A stretch of DNA of 64,000 nt. Source: Dipetalonema caudispina. Taxonomy: Eukaryota; Nematoda; Chromadorea; Rhabditida; Onchocercidae. Position 1 is the stretch's first letter; each line of letters opens with the position of its first letter. Below the pieces are notes generated by a model. It searched no databases. It had not been told where the DNA came from and worked only from the letters and a program-made list of their open reading frames with translations. Shown here piece after piece: positions 41,016 to 54,896 of the stretch. The DNA is taken from assembly GCA_013365325.1 (NCBI GenBank), contig JABVXV010000109.1, positions 1 to 64,000 on the forward strand, written 5' to 3'. The translations under genes were made by a program, and so were the position numbers.

Positions 41016-44000
41016 ATGACAGCTTTCGAGGAATTGGGTATGTTACCGGAACTGGGCAGAGCAGTGGACGAAATGGAATGGACGTTAGTTCTCTAACATT
41101 ATTTCAGTGTTTTTTTTTTTCCAAGTTTTATTCATTACTTGTCTTTGAATTTCCACTGGAATGAATTATTCAAAGCTTAAACAATTGAATAGAAATCAAA
41201 TCTTTATATGCTTACAAAGAAAACTGGAAATCTTTAAATTGAAAATATCAAAGTTGGAAAGAATTTCCAGTTTGTTCACGATAAAATTTTCCAACTGAAG
41301 AGAAAATTAGACATTTATCTGCATACAAAATGAGGTTAGAAAAAAGATTTTCTGTTTGTGGATGAAGTGCATAGTTTTATCTGCAGCACCATCAATAATG
41401 TTTTACGTTATCTTTGGATACAGTGATATTATCTTTAGATGCTGTTAAATTTCATTTCAATCAAATGTAATTGTTCAGTAAATAAACTTTTATTACTGCT
41501 TGTAGTTTAGATTTATTGATATTTCAGGTTGCCTACAGATATTCAGTCCGAAGCAATCCCTGCAATCCTTGGTGGTGGCGATGTGCTCATGGTATATTTG
41601 TTTGTCTGTTCGTTTCATTTATTCGAACCAGTTGTTTCTTTTTTTTTGAATTTTACAAAGTGTTTGAGGAAATAAAAACTGCTAATAATAAGGGTTACAT
41701 CACTGTGGTAATTCAGGCAGCAGAAACAGGAAGTGGTAAAACAGGTGCGTTTTGTCTTCCTGTACTGCAAATCGTTTGGGAATCGTTACGTGATTCGATG
41801 CTGGGTAAAACGCATAAAGGAACTACTTGCATTGGTAATTGATCTTTGCACTGATTTATTACGTGGAAATAAATCCATTAAATTTAATATTTGCTAGGAA
41901 ACTTTGAAGAATTACTTAGTTTGAGCTGATGATTTATCATTAAATTTAAAGCTGTGGTTCTCTGCTGAGCTGTCTGCATCGCTCTGCATATTAAAAAGAA
42001 TGTTTATCCTATCACGTATTGCAAATCATGCACGATTATTCTATGGGTACCTTGAAAAGATCTTTAATTTGCATCTATTAAAGTATTAGTGGATTTTGTG
42101 GACTTGCGTCACAAAACTTTCAAAATATATCTTGAGATTTATATAGCGCCTGAAGTTATATTATTCCTCAGTAGAGAAGAATGAGATGCCGAATAAAATG
42201 TGCACACCATGTATATTAGGATTATTCCTCAGATTTTAAGCAATAACAGTTAAAGGAAACCGAAATTTTGCTATATATCTTCGGATCTTTTTCAGCTTAT
42301 CTTAAATTTACTTGTAACTGTGATCGAATTCAAGTCATTCATAAATGTTTCAGATGAAAGATGGTGCTTGAATGTGCATGATAGGGATAATAATCTTGCG
42401 ATTGATTCGGATGGGTTACTTTGTCAAAGTCGGGATCCAAAGGCGTGGAATGGAACACGTTGTACTCGTGGTGTTGTTGGCAAAGGTTTTGCTTGTATCA
42501 TTTTTTGTTTCTTTTTAATACGATTTTTGACACGTTCAGCACATATGTATCATTTCGTGCATTCCGGTGTGCATGCACAAAATTCAATAAATATAATAGG
42601 ACGAAAGTTTTAAAAGGAATTTTAAATTTTTAGGGAAATTTTATTATGAAGGAACAATTACTGATGACGGGTTATGTCGTCTGGGTTGGTCAACTGCGAA
42701 TGCTGTTCTCGACTTAGGTATTCGTTTTCAATTCGTGCGAGTTTTTCCATCGCTAATTGTTTAATATATGAACATCTAAGTTACATTGCGTTTAGCTGGT
42801 TTAAATGATTCCAGTAATTATACTGCTTCTCTTTCTCTGCGCTATGCAGACTACTAGTTTAGTTTTAACGTCTCAGATCTTGCTGTTTTCTTCACTTGAT
42901 AACTGGTGATGGAATAAGTTTTGAAGTCAGCAAAGGAATAAAAAATCCAATACCATAGTTAAGTTAGATTCTATATAAGCAATGTGTTTTCTTTCCTTAC
43001 TACTGAAGATTGATTTCATGTAACTTACATAATTTTTAATCAGAAAGAGTGATATTTAATTTTGATGGAACTTTTAAGGTACTGATAAAAATAGTTTTGG
43101 CTATGGTGGTACGGGAAAAAAAAGTTACAATAGACAATTTGATAATTATGGTACTTCGTTCACACTGGGTGATACTATTGGTTGCATGCTTGATTTGGAT
43201 AATGGAATAATTGCTTTTTCAAAAAATGGCAAACATTTGGGAAAAGCATTCGACATTCCAGAAACATTGCGGAACACAGCACTGTATCCTGCTGTAGTTT
43301 TAAAAGTAAAGATACAGTTTTTCTAAATTTAGGATAGAATACTATCATAATTTGTTTTCAATGCCATTTAGCTTTTTCCTGGAAAAACATATTCTCTATT
43401 TTTGAACGTTCAGAGCGTATCTTTATTTATAACGTGTAAATCAAAGAATCCAAAATTGTCGTGATTATATATTCCTAAATATCATTCAGGGCCACTTCAC
43501 ATTCATCTGCTGATGTTTTGGGGAGCCATTCTTGTATCGCAAAATAATTGATTTTCATTTTTTCAGTTTTGAAATCACGAAAGGTTTTCTACCTGCGTTT
43601 AAATTATTCTTTTTATTACAGAATGCCGAAATTCGATTCAATTTTGGTGAGATGGAGTTCAAACATCTTTTGGAGGTTTGTGATAGTAGCTGTTATCAAT
43701 TTTTGGGGAAAAGAATTTTGAGGAATTATATATTGCTGAAATTGGAAAAACAAATCAGTTCAATTGTTCCTATTATGCGTTGCTGTTATTCTAGCAAATC
43801 GAAATTTCTAGAAAATTTAAGCCAAGCTAGTTCTTTACCATCTTATCTAGTTAACTGTCGCCTCGAAATTCAGGGCTACACTGCAGTCTGCAAGGCATCA
43901 CCAGAAAATACTGTTACTTCACCCAATGGCTCAAGTACTCGCGAATCGAAAAAAATAGCGGAATCAAATGCGCCAGCTTGCATCATACTTGAACCTACCA

Positions 44001-47000
44001 AGGAATTGGCAGAACAAACAGATGGTCAGTTGAAAACCTTCAAAAAGTATCTTAAGGAGCCAATTATCAGGTGATGATTTAAGTGATAGGTTTTTTTTCT
44101 CTTTATTTATTGCCTTAATGAGTTTGAATTCATATCTGAAGTTCATTTCAGAATGGCAACAACTTTGTAGTATCCAATCACTGTAGAATATTTCTGCAAG
44201 TTGGTATAAAGATATTCTACCGTGTTGGAACTATGTTGTAGTTAATGTGTTGGTTTCTAATAGATTTATCAATATAGTCATTCATTTTACTATTAAAAGA
44301 AAGCCTAAGTTTACAATAGTTGTACTTACATTATACTTCATTTTGAAAATATCAGATGAATATATTGATATTTCAATGACATTCATAATCTCTATTATCC
44401 TTTTGTACCTTGTTATGCATCAGAAATAAACGTTGCAGTTTTCAGGAATGCACTTGTCATAGGCAGTATCCCAGTGAATGAGCAGTTAAGAATTATCATG
44501 TCAGGCATAGATATAATTACATGTACACCGGGAAGACTGGAAGATTTTATCCAAAGTGGCAAAATTCTATTATCCAATGTTCGGTTTTTCATTCTAGACG
44601 AAGCAGTAAGTATATGTTATTTCTAACTCGCATTTTGCTCTAAGTTAGTATAATCTCGATTCAGTGTTTAATTATTGAATTGCGATGTGCTTGCGAGTGT
44701 ACTAATAGTTATATCAATTGAACCTGAATATTTTCATCCACATACTTTCCGTTAGTATCATTTAACATCTCAGCATGCCAGGAAAATGTATATTTTAAAT
44801 TTTTAACTACAAAAATTTTCAAAATTTGAAATCTATAAGTTAATTTCACCATTGAGATGTCATTTTTGCTACAACTATTAGCTGAACGAGCGGAATTGTA
44901 GGATTCGTTAGTATCGGCGAAAAATCACTTGCCTACCATCGAGCGTATCCATGCAGCATTGCCGAAGATAACAGCTTTAGGAGAACGCTTGCAAATGATT
45001 GTTTGTTCCGCAACATTACACAATTTTGATGTTAAAAAACTTGCTGTAAGTATTTCTTTTCATTTCTATAGATTTTTTTTGTTTTTCTTAATGAATATCT
45101 ATCTGTCGGGAAAGGATCAACTACTTTGCCTATGGTAATTATTTCTTAGCATCAGGTAGAGCATTGTTTTGAAAATGTGTGATATAGCAAATTAACTATT
45201 GGGAATGCTGTATGATGAGTTGAAAGTTCATCTTTCTCGAGAGGCAACAGTGATAATATCGGAAAGTATGAAGCATAGCGAGTTTTACATACTCCAAGTC
45301 TCAAGAGAGCTTTAGAAATCATTTTATCTTTACGGATAAATTATGGGAGAATGGACTTTACCAGCCTGACAAGCTGACGATAACTTTAAGATCATACAAT
45401 ACGAGCTAATTCAAATGGGGTTGTAACTTGCCAGCGGTAATTGAGACATGAATGTTTTGTGATTTTACAGACACTTTCCAGGATCGCATGATGCATTTCC
45501 CACAGTGGGTAGATCTCAAAGGACAAGATTCTGTACCAGAGACCGTTCATCATGTTGTTTGCAAAATTGATGCCAAAACAGATCGTATGTGGATACGTTT
45601 GAAACCGCAGGAAAGGGTGGAGGTATGTTATGATAACATGATAATCTTATGTGAGGCATATTCAGGTTATTTTATACTTCATCTCATTTTCATCAATTTT
45701 CCTTTTCAGACTGATGGTATTCATGCAAATGATGAAATTCGTCCTGGAAGTGATTATCCAGAAACTTTATCGGAAGGCACAAAGATTCTGAAGGGTGAAT
45801 ACGTTTTGAAGGTGTATTTCGTTTGATTTTATTTTCGTTTTTCTTCCATTGCATTTCACAAAGTCTCCAGTTTCCAATTGTTCGTTCAGTCCTCTAACTT
45901 CTGCGTTGTCTTTTGTAGGCCATTCGCCAATGTAATATGGATCAAGGCATCATTTTTTGCCGTACAAAACTTGATTGCGATAATCTGGAGAGGTACCTGA
46001 AACGTAAAGCACAAGGTTTGCGTTGCTAATTTTGAAGTATTACAAGAATTTGAGTTCTGAGAAAAGTTTTGCTTTATCAAATCGGTTTTAGGATCGGATT
46101 TTGTCATAACGTGTTCACCTTTAATCGGGTTCGGACTTATTTTACGTTTTACTACTGATTTTTTAATGGTATCAATTCGTTTATTCAGACCTTGTATGTG
46201 TCTGCCTGCACGGTGATCGTCGACCAGATGAAAGAACTAGAAATTTGGATGCCTTTAAGGTTAGTTTTTGACAAATATATATCATTTAGTTAAAATTTTT
46301 GCGAAAAAAAGATCTCTTAGGAAAAAGTGACTCGGATCCAAGTTCCGATATGCAGTTTTTACGATATTAATGTTTTTCTTTTTTTAGTTCCTTAGTAAAG
46401 CAAAGTTAAGTTTAGAAAGGAAAGGCAAAATTCCTCATTTGCACTGATGTCGCTGCACGTGGTATTGATGTGAAAGGGATTCCATTCGGTTTGTTCATTT
46501 TCTTCTGTATTTTTATTACAGATAAGTGATCATATAAGTCATGTTTAGTAGAGACAACTAGTTTGAGAAATATTCAGTGTAATGATCATGGCTAGGTGCA
46601 AGTATAAAATTGTGATATAAACCAAGTTATACCTTCAGTTTTATGAAAAATTCTAAAACCAACTGACAGAAATTTCCGTGCAGTCTTCTTGCATTTTATG
46701 TTGTATTGACTATTTTGTAGTGATAAATGTAACATTACCGGATGAAAAAGCTAACTATCTTCACCGAATTGGTCGCGTAGGCCGTGCAGAAAGGTCTGCT
46801 TTTTACTTTGAACTTCTCAAATCTTTTTAACTCATTAATTCTTTTCTTGTTTCTAAAATAATATATTAAGTTATTAGTTTTTAATTTCCTGGACGTTACA
46901 TTCAAATAAACGGTGTGATTGTTGTGAAACACATTATATTGTAAGAGGACTAATGAGTAGGCGATTGACTTTCTGTTGAATCTCTTATCTAGGTTTTAAG

Positions 47001-47881
47001 CGTTAAGTGCGACGAAATACAGTTTAAATCGTAGTAGCTTTTCATTTGTCCTTCCATATCTTTACTGGTTCGAGATGGATTAAGTCTTTTTTTAATGTCC
47101 AAGTTTATGTAAATTTTAGGATGGGTCTGGCGATCTCCCTCGTTTCAGCACATCCCGAAAAAGTATGGTACCATAAATGTCCTTCACGTGGTGTTAACTG
47201 TTCCAATACGGCTTTGATAACACAACGTGGTTGTGCAATTTGGTACGATGAGCCAAAAGTTCGTTTTCTTATCAACCTGAACTTTCTTTTTTTGTTTGGA
47301 AAGTTCGAAACTAGTTAATTTTTTGGATGTTTTTGCGATGCTTGATACCATTGACACAGCGATCAATGTCATTTAATATTCGTTTCTATAAAGTTTTTTT
47401 TTTTCGGTTTACCTAGTTTCTCGTAGTTACCTTTTGCAAAAACGCGTAAATTTTGCATATGTGAATTTCAGCTTTTGGAAGATATTGAAGAGCATTTGGG
47501 TGTAACAGTGCCACAAATCGATACCGATTTTATCGTACCAGTTGATGAATTCGATGGTAAAGTTGTTTATGGAGCAAAGCGAACTAATACGGGTATGCTA
47601 ATTTTTATTCACCTTTTTCATTTTTTAGTTTCAACTTGTATTAGGTTTTCTTCATTCATGGATTTTTATCCAATATTTCGCTAATTACGTAGATTTCCAG
47701 TCGCTTTAGGATATTTCTGGGTAAATATAATTCCGTAAGGAAATTTCGGTTGTTTTTAGGTTCTCTTTACGAGGGACACGCAGTACAGCTGTCTGGAGCA
47801 GTTGCACAACTTGCAGATTTAGAACGTTCATTACAGCTATCGTACTTGAGAATGTTTATTGCTCCAGAAAAGGGCAAATAG
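41016..47881 (+). CDS. ddx-1: ATP-dependent RNA helicase DDX1
   Basis: DEAD-box helicase with an inserted SPRY domain. In animals DDX1 acts in RNA processing, tRNA ligase complexes and DNA-break responses. Nineteen exons: 41016-41083, 41528-41591, 41717-41834, 42354-42485, 42634-42717, 43079-43305, 43622-43675, 43874-44070, 44446-44605, 44902-45045, 45482-45622, 45710-45811, 45919-46015, 46189-46259, 46416-46488, 46721-46793, 47120-47258, 47472-47592, 47760-47881. They total 2187 nt, 728 aa (human about 740). The start [14 protein letters not shown] matches the DDX1 N-terminus. Motifs: Q-like [11 protein letters not shown]; Walker [11 protein letters not shown] (45-54); SPRY about 84-247; [20 protein letters not shown] (366-369, split by an intron after DEA); SAT 404-406; [16 protein letters not shown] (563-571); HRIGRVGR (592-599). 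The conserved GG of the family reads GS ([10 protein letters not shown]). Introns 7 and 11 are multiples of three without stops. Confidence 0.96.
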
Positions 47882-49865
47882 AAGGAAAATTACAGCGCCA
47901 TTGGCTTTCAAATGAGTATTTCGCGCAGTCGATATTTCATGTCTGACAACTTGAAATATTTTCTCTTTTTGTAATAGTTTCGCTATTGTTTTATTCTTTA
48001 CTGTTTCTTAAATGACCTTAACTTCAATGCAGGATAAATTGAACATATTTTGTTTCAAAAGTTTCGTACCGTTATTAGGAGAACATGAGAAGATTCATTT
48101 TTTTGGCTGATATCTGTGGATATGCTATAGGAAAATGTTTCATTTGCTGACTAGCATATGTTCAAGTTGTGATTACACTGTTGGTCAAAGGTTCATGTTT
48201 GTAAAAAAGTACTGCCAAAAAAAAAATTGATCAAGAAATGTTATGTATGGGAACTCATGAAGTATGTGAAGTATTTCGAATGGACCATTCAGCTATACCA
48301 ACAATGACCATCTGACGGTAAGGAGATAGCTTTTTGTTTCGTTCGCTTACTAAGGGATGCGTGTTGTTGTAAAGTAATTTTTGCTTAAGTTGTTCCTCCA
48401 AATTTTATGATGAAGAGATAATATAAGCACTCTGATTTGTACACACATGGATTTTTCACTCGGCTGGAGACCCTATTTTAACGTCAAGTAAATTACACCT
48501 AAGAAATTAACTGATCATATTAGATGACAGTTTCTGGTTACCCTGGAGAAGTAATGCAAATTGCTTAGTCCTTCCCAGCTTTGGATCAAAATTTAGCATA
48601 CCTGGAATGATGAAGTTTGTTTTTGGGATATTCTCGAAGTTTTTTTTAGGACATGAGGATTAAGTAAAATCTCGGGAAATGAGTAGCTTTGGAATGTTTA
48701 GATTTTCAAATAATGAGATGTCGAAAATCACTTTAAGGTCTCGTGATTCATCTCATTTGTTTTGGTTTTCTGTTCTATCAGATTTACGGAACGTATTAAC
48801 TACACCTTTGCTGAATAAATTCGTAATGATTTTCAAAGTTTCAGAGCTGTTAGGAATATTAAACAATTTGAAACTGCAACGAAACTTAACAAAAAAAGTT
48901 GATTTTCCCATTTTCCAAAATTCTATAAGTTCCATCGATTACTTCATTCCATCATTTCCTTTGTCTAAAAGATTGGAATGCTTGGAATTTTGAAGGCGTG
49001 CTTTTCATCATCATCGAAATTCTTTTTTATAAAAAGAACTGATAATTCCTTTTTCCTATTGAAATAGCTCGAAGTATACTGTTGAATTATAATGTGCCGA
49101 TTTTAGTGCTTCTCATTTATTCTAATTATTATTTAGAAATTAGATCAGAATTTGATGCGATAGCTTTGTCATTAGTATGATTCGTTGGACATGACACATG
49201 ATCAAAGATTGTACTTATGATAGATTAATTGAGCTTACAAGCATTACTATTGCTCATTTCTTTTGAGTACTTTTGCTTTTCTATGACATCTGCAAGAATT
49301 TCTGCACTTAAACTTCGAAATTAACTTTTTTTTTTCAAAAATTTCAATGTTCTTTAGTTAAAAAAAAAAACCTTTAAATTCATTTAGTTTAGAAATCACT
49401 ATTAAAAAGTCAAAAAAATAGGATTAAACTATCTTAAGAACCTTGTAAAGTTATCAGAAATAAATGATCTTCTGAGTAGAGTGATCATTACTACTTATTA
49501 CTTTAATGTGTTATCATTTCGTTACGAATCACTACTTTCACACATAATTTGTAATTTATAAAAGCAAAATCTACTAAGTCAGTAATACTATCCCGAATAA
49601 TTTTCATAAAATAATAAATACCAAATAATGCAATTCATTACATACATTATATACAAATAATCGTTCAGGAGAAATTATGATGGAGAATTTTTAAATTAAA
49701 AAATTAGAGTTTAAAAGATTCTATTTTATGTTGATGAATCATTTCCTCTCAAATAAATTTTACAAATTCCTTATAAGAATGATAACTTTTCAGTTAATTT
49801 GATTTGATTCCTTTTCATAATATTTTGAAAATCGTTTCAAAAGGATATTAGATTAAATGAAATGT
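47882..49865. other. Intergenic region between convergent DDX1 and MAP3K
   Basis: It holds the 3' flanks of both genes. No additional exon chain is visible. The frame at 48679-48993 looks like chance. No convincing AATAAA lies close behind the DDX1 stop. Confidence 0.5.
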
Positions 49866-52800
49866 TTAGGAAATATTTGGAAATTTATGGAAAGCAAAAT
49901 TGTTGAGCAATTGTGAGGCACTAGGTCGTTTGTCTACATCACGTTCAAATATTATACTGATGAGGTAAGCTAAGTCAGGATCGGCTTCTAGTGGTAATTC
50001 ATAACTGGGATTATGTTGGGCAATATTGAAAATAATAGCCATTGGCTCCAGATCATCCCATGGTGGTTTTGTCGTTAACATTTCTATCAATGTACAACCA
50101 ACACTCCAAATATCCGCTTTACGGCCATGCCTTGTACGTCCAAGTACTACTTCTGGTGCCATATAATTCGGTGTACCAATAAATGTCGAAGCTATGGATA
50201 ATTGATTCAATAAATAAACTTTTAAAATAATTTGAAATGTTCGTTTTTGTAAACGACTAATTAATAACGAGTGACTTTTGTGAATCATTAACTAATTTAT
50301 ATTTTAATGGCTAATTAATTAATTTTGATGGTGAAACAGCATTAATGGTATCATGAAAAGAATTATGCAAAATTTTACCTCTTCTATTAGCATCAGTTAG
50401 ACTTATATTATTCCTTCAAAAATTCATTGATCACATTACCCTAAGAATTTCGGATTGGAAATTCTTGTTTTTAACAAATTCTTCTTTTTTTCAAAAGAAA
50501 AAGAAAAAAAACAACTATTAAAAAATTGGAAATGTTAGTTTCATGGTAAAAATTTACCCTGTTGACTGCAAATTGCTTGTAATCGTTTTGCTGAACCAAA
50601 ATCGCCAATTTTTACATTGCCATTAGAATCACGTAAAATATTAGCCGGTTTAATATCCCGATGAATAATTTCATTCCTGTGCAAATATTCTAAACCTTGT
50701 AGTACCTGATAAGTATATTTACCTGCAACTGCGCTACTCAACGGACCATATGTAGCAATGTAATCTTTTACCGATCCACCGGTCATATATTCAATAAATA
50801 TACAAATGGAATCATCGATTTGTTGTGCACCAAGATACTGAACAATCCGATCATGTTGGATGGTACTTAGCAAATTAATTTCATTTCCCAACTGAATTAT
50901 ATGATTCTTCAAATGTTTATCACCACGGCAAATGTTGAATCTGAAACTTTGATTAGCAATTAAATCTAAATATTTAAATCAGTCTATATTCAGATCAGTA
51001 ACCATTGTAAATACAACGACTACCGATTCTTGAAGAAGAATATAATTTTTTACTCAAATTTCAACAAATTTTTAAGTGCAATTCTTTTTTTCCGGAATGA
51101 ACTGTTTCTTCCCTCTTCCCATAAATTATTGGCGATATTACGGCAGCAAAGAAAGCAGAATGTATGAAATCTATTGTAAATGACGGAAATCTTATCCCAA
51201 AACTTTCTGAATCAATCGTTTTTTAATTCTATTTTATATTACTTTCACATAAATTAATAGCATCGCATTTTTTTTTTTTTTTTTGCATTGTAATTTAATT
51301 TATTGTAGCGTTTTAATCTAGTCTAGTCTTATCAAATTTAAACTTTTTACATATGAAGCATGTTAATTTCGAAGTGTATTGAGTTAATAATATCACATAT
51401 CGTTCTTAAAATGGTAGCTATAAGTAACTTATTCAAGTATAAAGTATCTAACTGACCAATAGTCTCCAGTACAGAATATTTCGTGCTTGTTTGTAAATCA
51501 AGATTAGAGTAATTATTAATCACTTTTTTAAATTCAATTTATCTTAAAATAATTCCATAGTCTGTTTTGGCTATTTATAGTTCGCCTTATTAGCGAGAGA
51601 AGGTGAAACTGATAAAACTTCACTCTATCTATTGAAAGTTGCTAGTTATTAGTAAAATTTATTATTTACATAATTTTATGATCAACCTTTTCAGAGCCAC
51701 CTCTTTTCCGGTATCCACATCAACGCATACATAAACTTTGCCGAAAGCTCCGGAACCAATACATTTGCCTTGTTTCCAGTTAGTTGGTGCACATGGCATG
51801 TTCACATCTTTTTGACAATGCTCATCGAAATCAGCAAGTACCACACCACTACTAACACTACTACCATTTTGCCTAGAACTATTTATCATTCCGGTACTTG
51901 TACTGGCACAGGATGAGCGACATTCCCAGTATGGAATCTGCAAACTAAATTTTGATTCATTTTTTAATGTTAAAGCATTTTTAAATTTAACTTTCGTATT
52001 AAAAGTCATTGGAAAATTGCTATAATTATATTATTTCGATGTGTATTTTATCACTATTTATTAGCACTTTAAAAGTAGGAAAAATAATCTCTTCATTATC
52101 CGGTTTCCCGAAAAGGGAAATAAATGAAATGACTGGATCAAATTCTTAGTGTTAATATTTGAATTCAGGTAGTTGAACAATGAATTTCATAATTTTTGAT
52201 TAAAAACATCTGATAACGAAGCAAATGTATAGACATATTTTTGTTACTGATTCTTAAGATTCTAAATCTAAATCAATTAATTATTTTGAAGTGATAAATG
52301 AGAAACGAAGGAAAATCATCATCTTTTCAAGTTCAAAATAATTTTTGATCGTTTAAACTTTTGTTAAAATATTAAAATACTTGCTTATCTTTCGTGCTAA
52401 TTTCTGAATATTTGAATGTCATTTACAATCTTCAATTTTATACTTTATATACAATCCTATTATCAACTTTCCAGTGTTTTTATCTTAATTGCACTTTGTT
52501 TTTTAAATGATTCAAATGATTTATCTTATCAAATTTAAATGACTGAAATGATTTTTCCTATCAGAAAAATTCGATTGACTGAGTCTGTTCACAAATGATA
52601 ACAAAATAAGCGACTGGGTGAGTGTTGATCGAATAAAGAAGTAATGAGTTTTGAAAATATTTCTTATTGGTATATCATGGACATGAAAATGACAATTTTA
52701 AATAAAATTCAACATCTACTCATTACCCGTAATAAAATTTCACTATTGCATTAATAAAAAGTAACCTCAATAATTCTTGATGATTGAACTGAAAAAGTTC

Positions 52801-53266
52801 CAGATGCATCCGGAATTGGTGGACATGTAAGCAGTGTTGATAATCGATTATCCGGTTGATATCTGGACAGTAGCAGACGTAAACTTCGTTGATGTGATGT
52901 ACGATCTAGATCGACCAATTCAACTGCACGATCTAACTCCAATTGATTTCGTATCGGAACAATTAGTTCATGATTACGGAGAGTGTAGTAAATATTCAGT
53001 TTCAAGTTACACCTCGAATTTAAATGTACTTGTAATTCATCAAACATAAGCGGTCGATCCATTTCAAAACAAAATTTCTCACCACGAAATTCTGCTTTAA
53101 TTCGGATTTTGAAATTAGCAGATGGTGTACTGATAGATACTTGCTCATTAGCGGGATTAATCATCATTTCGATTAAGCCATTTCGGATTGCAGAACAAAT
53201 ATCGGCTCGAATTACTTCATCTTTTTCTTCTTTTTTTTGCCCATTATCTCCTTTCCTATCATTCAT
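49866..53266 (-). CDS. PB1-domain MAP kinase kinase kinase (MEKK2/3-like)
   Basis: Ser/Thr kinase of the STE11 class, which phosphorylates MAP2Ks; the PB1 domain pairs with other PB1 proteins such as a MAP2K5 partner. Exons on the minus strand: 53266-52766, 51937-51687, 50940-50558, 50191-49866; phases agree, 486 aa. Residues 1-51 are charged. PB1 is about 52-134 and includes [24 protein letters not shown] and [10 protein letters not shown], close to MEKK2/3. A Ser-rich linker of about 80 residues follows. Kinase: IGSGAFGKV (227-235), EVALK with Lys 250, Glu 271 of helix [11 protein letters not shown] (HRD 344-346), DFG 364-366, GTPNYMAPE (APE 390-392), [13 protein letters not shown]. The C-terminus ends just after the kinase fold. 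All catalytic residues are present, so it should be active. It is shorter than the roughly 620-residue vertebrate relatives because of the linker. Confidence 0.92.
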
Positions 53267-53291
53267 TTTCTTTCCCCTCTAGTCCTACAAT
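53267..53291 (-). promoter_or_regulatory. Putative trans-splice acceptor and leader of the MAP3K
   Basis: On the minus strand ATTGTAG ends at 53285, giving an 18-base purine-rich leader (GGGGAAAGAAA) before the ATG at 53266. This is consistent with spliced-leader addition. Inferred. Confidence 0.4.
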
Positions 53292-53555
53292 TTTATCACC
53301 AAAAATATCCGTTGAAAAATGTCGAAAGATTTCTGCTAAAAATGTCTTCTTTTCAGGATCTATTTTAAATTGAGATATAAATTAAATAGCAAAAATATTA
53401 GGAATATTAGATTTAAATAGAAAATTTGAATCATGAAATTCTTTCGGTAGTCATAAGAAGGAAGGAAAAGGAATGAAATATTGGTTGATACGTAATTGGC
53501 AGTGAAATATTTCCAGGTTCTTAGTTCATTTGGATAGAATAAAAGAGAAAAGGGT

Positions 53556-53616
53556 AATGATAATAATAATAATAGTAATAATAATAATAATAACAATAAT
53601 AATAATAATGGTGATA
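53556..53616. repeat. TAA (AAT) trinucleotide microsatellite
   Basis: About eighteen TAA units with single-base interruptions, about 300 bases upstream of the MAP3K start. Confidence 0.9.
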
Positions 53617-53883
53617 ATGACTAGGAATGGTGATGATGTTAGTGGTATGATGATATTGACGAATGGTAAGGGAGGGTATTGCTGTCAGCATGTGCGACGT
53701 TATTCAACATGACATGACAAGAAGGTATGATGACGATAGCATGCAATAAATTGTATTGACATTACTACATGCCAGAACAGGAAATAAAGCAGATCTTTTT
53801 CGCAGACAATCAAATAAAACGGTTTGAATTAAAGAGAAAAAGAAAAAAGAAGAAAGAATTGAAAGATCGGTTAATGCAAGGTC

Positions 53884-53910
53884 GATGATGATGATGATGA
53901 TGATGATGAT
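53884..53910. repeat. GAT trinucleotide microsatellite
   Basis: Nine uninterrupted GAT units upstream of the MAP3K. Confidence 0.92.
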
Positions 53911-54896
53911 TAAAAGTGCGACATTTGCGAGTACCATAGCGTCATCAAGAATTTTATTTCTTTCTCTTTTTTTTTTTTTTTTTGAACGCAGATTTATCAC
54001 GAATAAAAGAAATCAGTTATTCCTCAGTGCAATATGCATAACAATATGTAATTATTGCAATGTTAATATGAAAATATAAGAATATTGGTAACAGATGAAA
54101 GATTGATGATGAAATGTGAAAGTAGGAAATTGTTAGTAATGGCTGATTAAATTTAATACAGTATGATAGTACGTGGATACGTTAACACATGTTTTACGAG
54201 AAAAAAATTCACAATATCGTATGGCATTGAAGTATTCCGTCTAAAATATTTGCACAATACGCTATTAATCCATAAAACGATATCATCTTGCGAGTTCAGG
54301 AATATATATCATCATCATTTTGCAAAATTACATTTGCTATTGCGTCAAAAAGTTATCAACCATGATATCTAGAATATACCAAGTAATATGAGCAAGTATA
54401 GCTTGTTTAGGATTTCCTGAAATATGGAAATAGGACAAATTATGCACATTCAAAAGCTTCTAGATAACTCTTAGTACAATAATATTAGTATATGCAAATT
54501 TAGTTTAGATTATATGCGGAAACATTTCGTAGAAATCACTAAGCGAAACTATATTTAAAATTCATTAAAATTTGTAATTACCATGAATAGAGAAGCTTAG
54601 ACAATTTCCGCACAAAATTCATCTTTAAAATGGAATGAATTTAAAATTTCTGAAACTATAATGATTTATAGAAAGCGTGACGTTTAATTTTTGGAAATTT
54701 TAATATGAAATTTTTACGCTATTAAAATTCCCCAATGAAAATGAAAATTTTTGGAACTTATTATTAATTTAAAATAATTTAAAGCCAAAAAGAAAACATA
54801 ATGAACTGCTCTTAAGAAACAACCCCTTTTTTTTCTCTCTTAGAATGACCTAAATTGGCAGTGCTTACTCTTCCGAAAGAAATGACAATGTTTCGG

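Noticed and set aside
45471..45481. Earlier acceptor TTTTACAG for DDX1 exon 11
   Set aside because: It has the better pyrimidine tract but puts the exon out of frame with an immediate stop; TTCCAG at 45481 restores the conserved sequence.
36355..47881. LIM gene and DDX1 as one operon
   Set aside because: About 1.2 kb separates stop and start, far more than usual nematode operon spacing, with no sign of a downstream-type leader arrangement.
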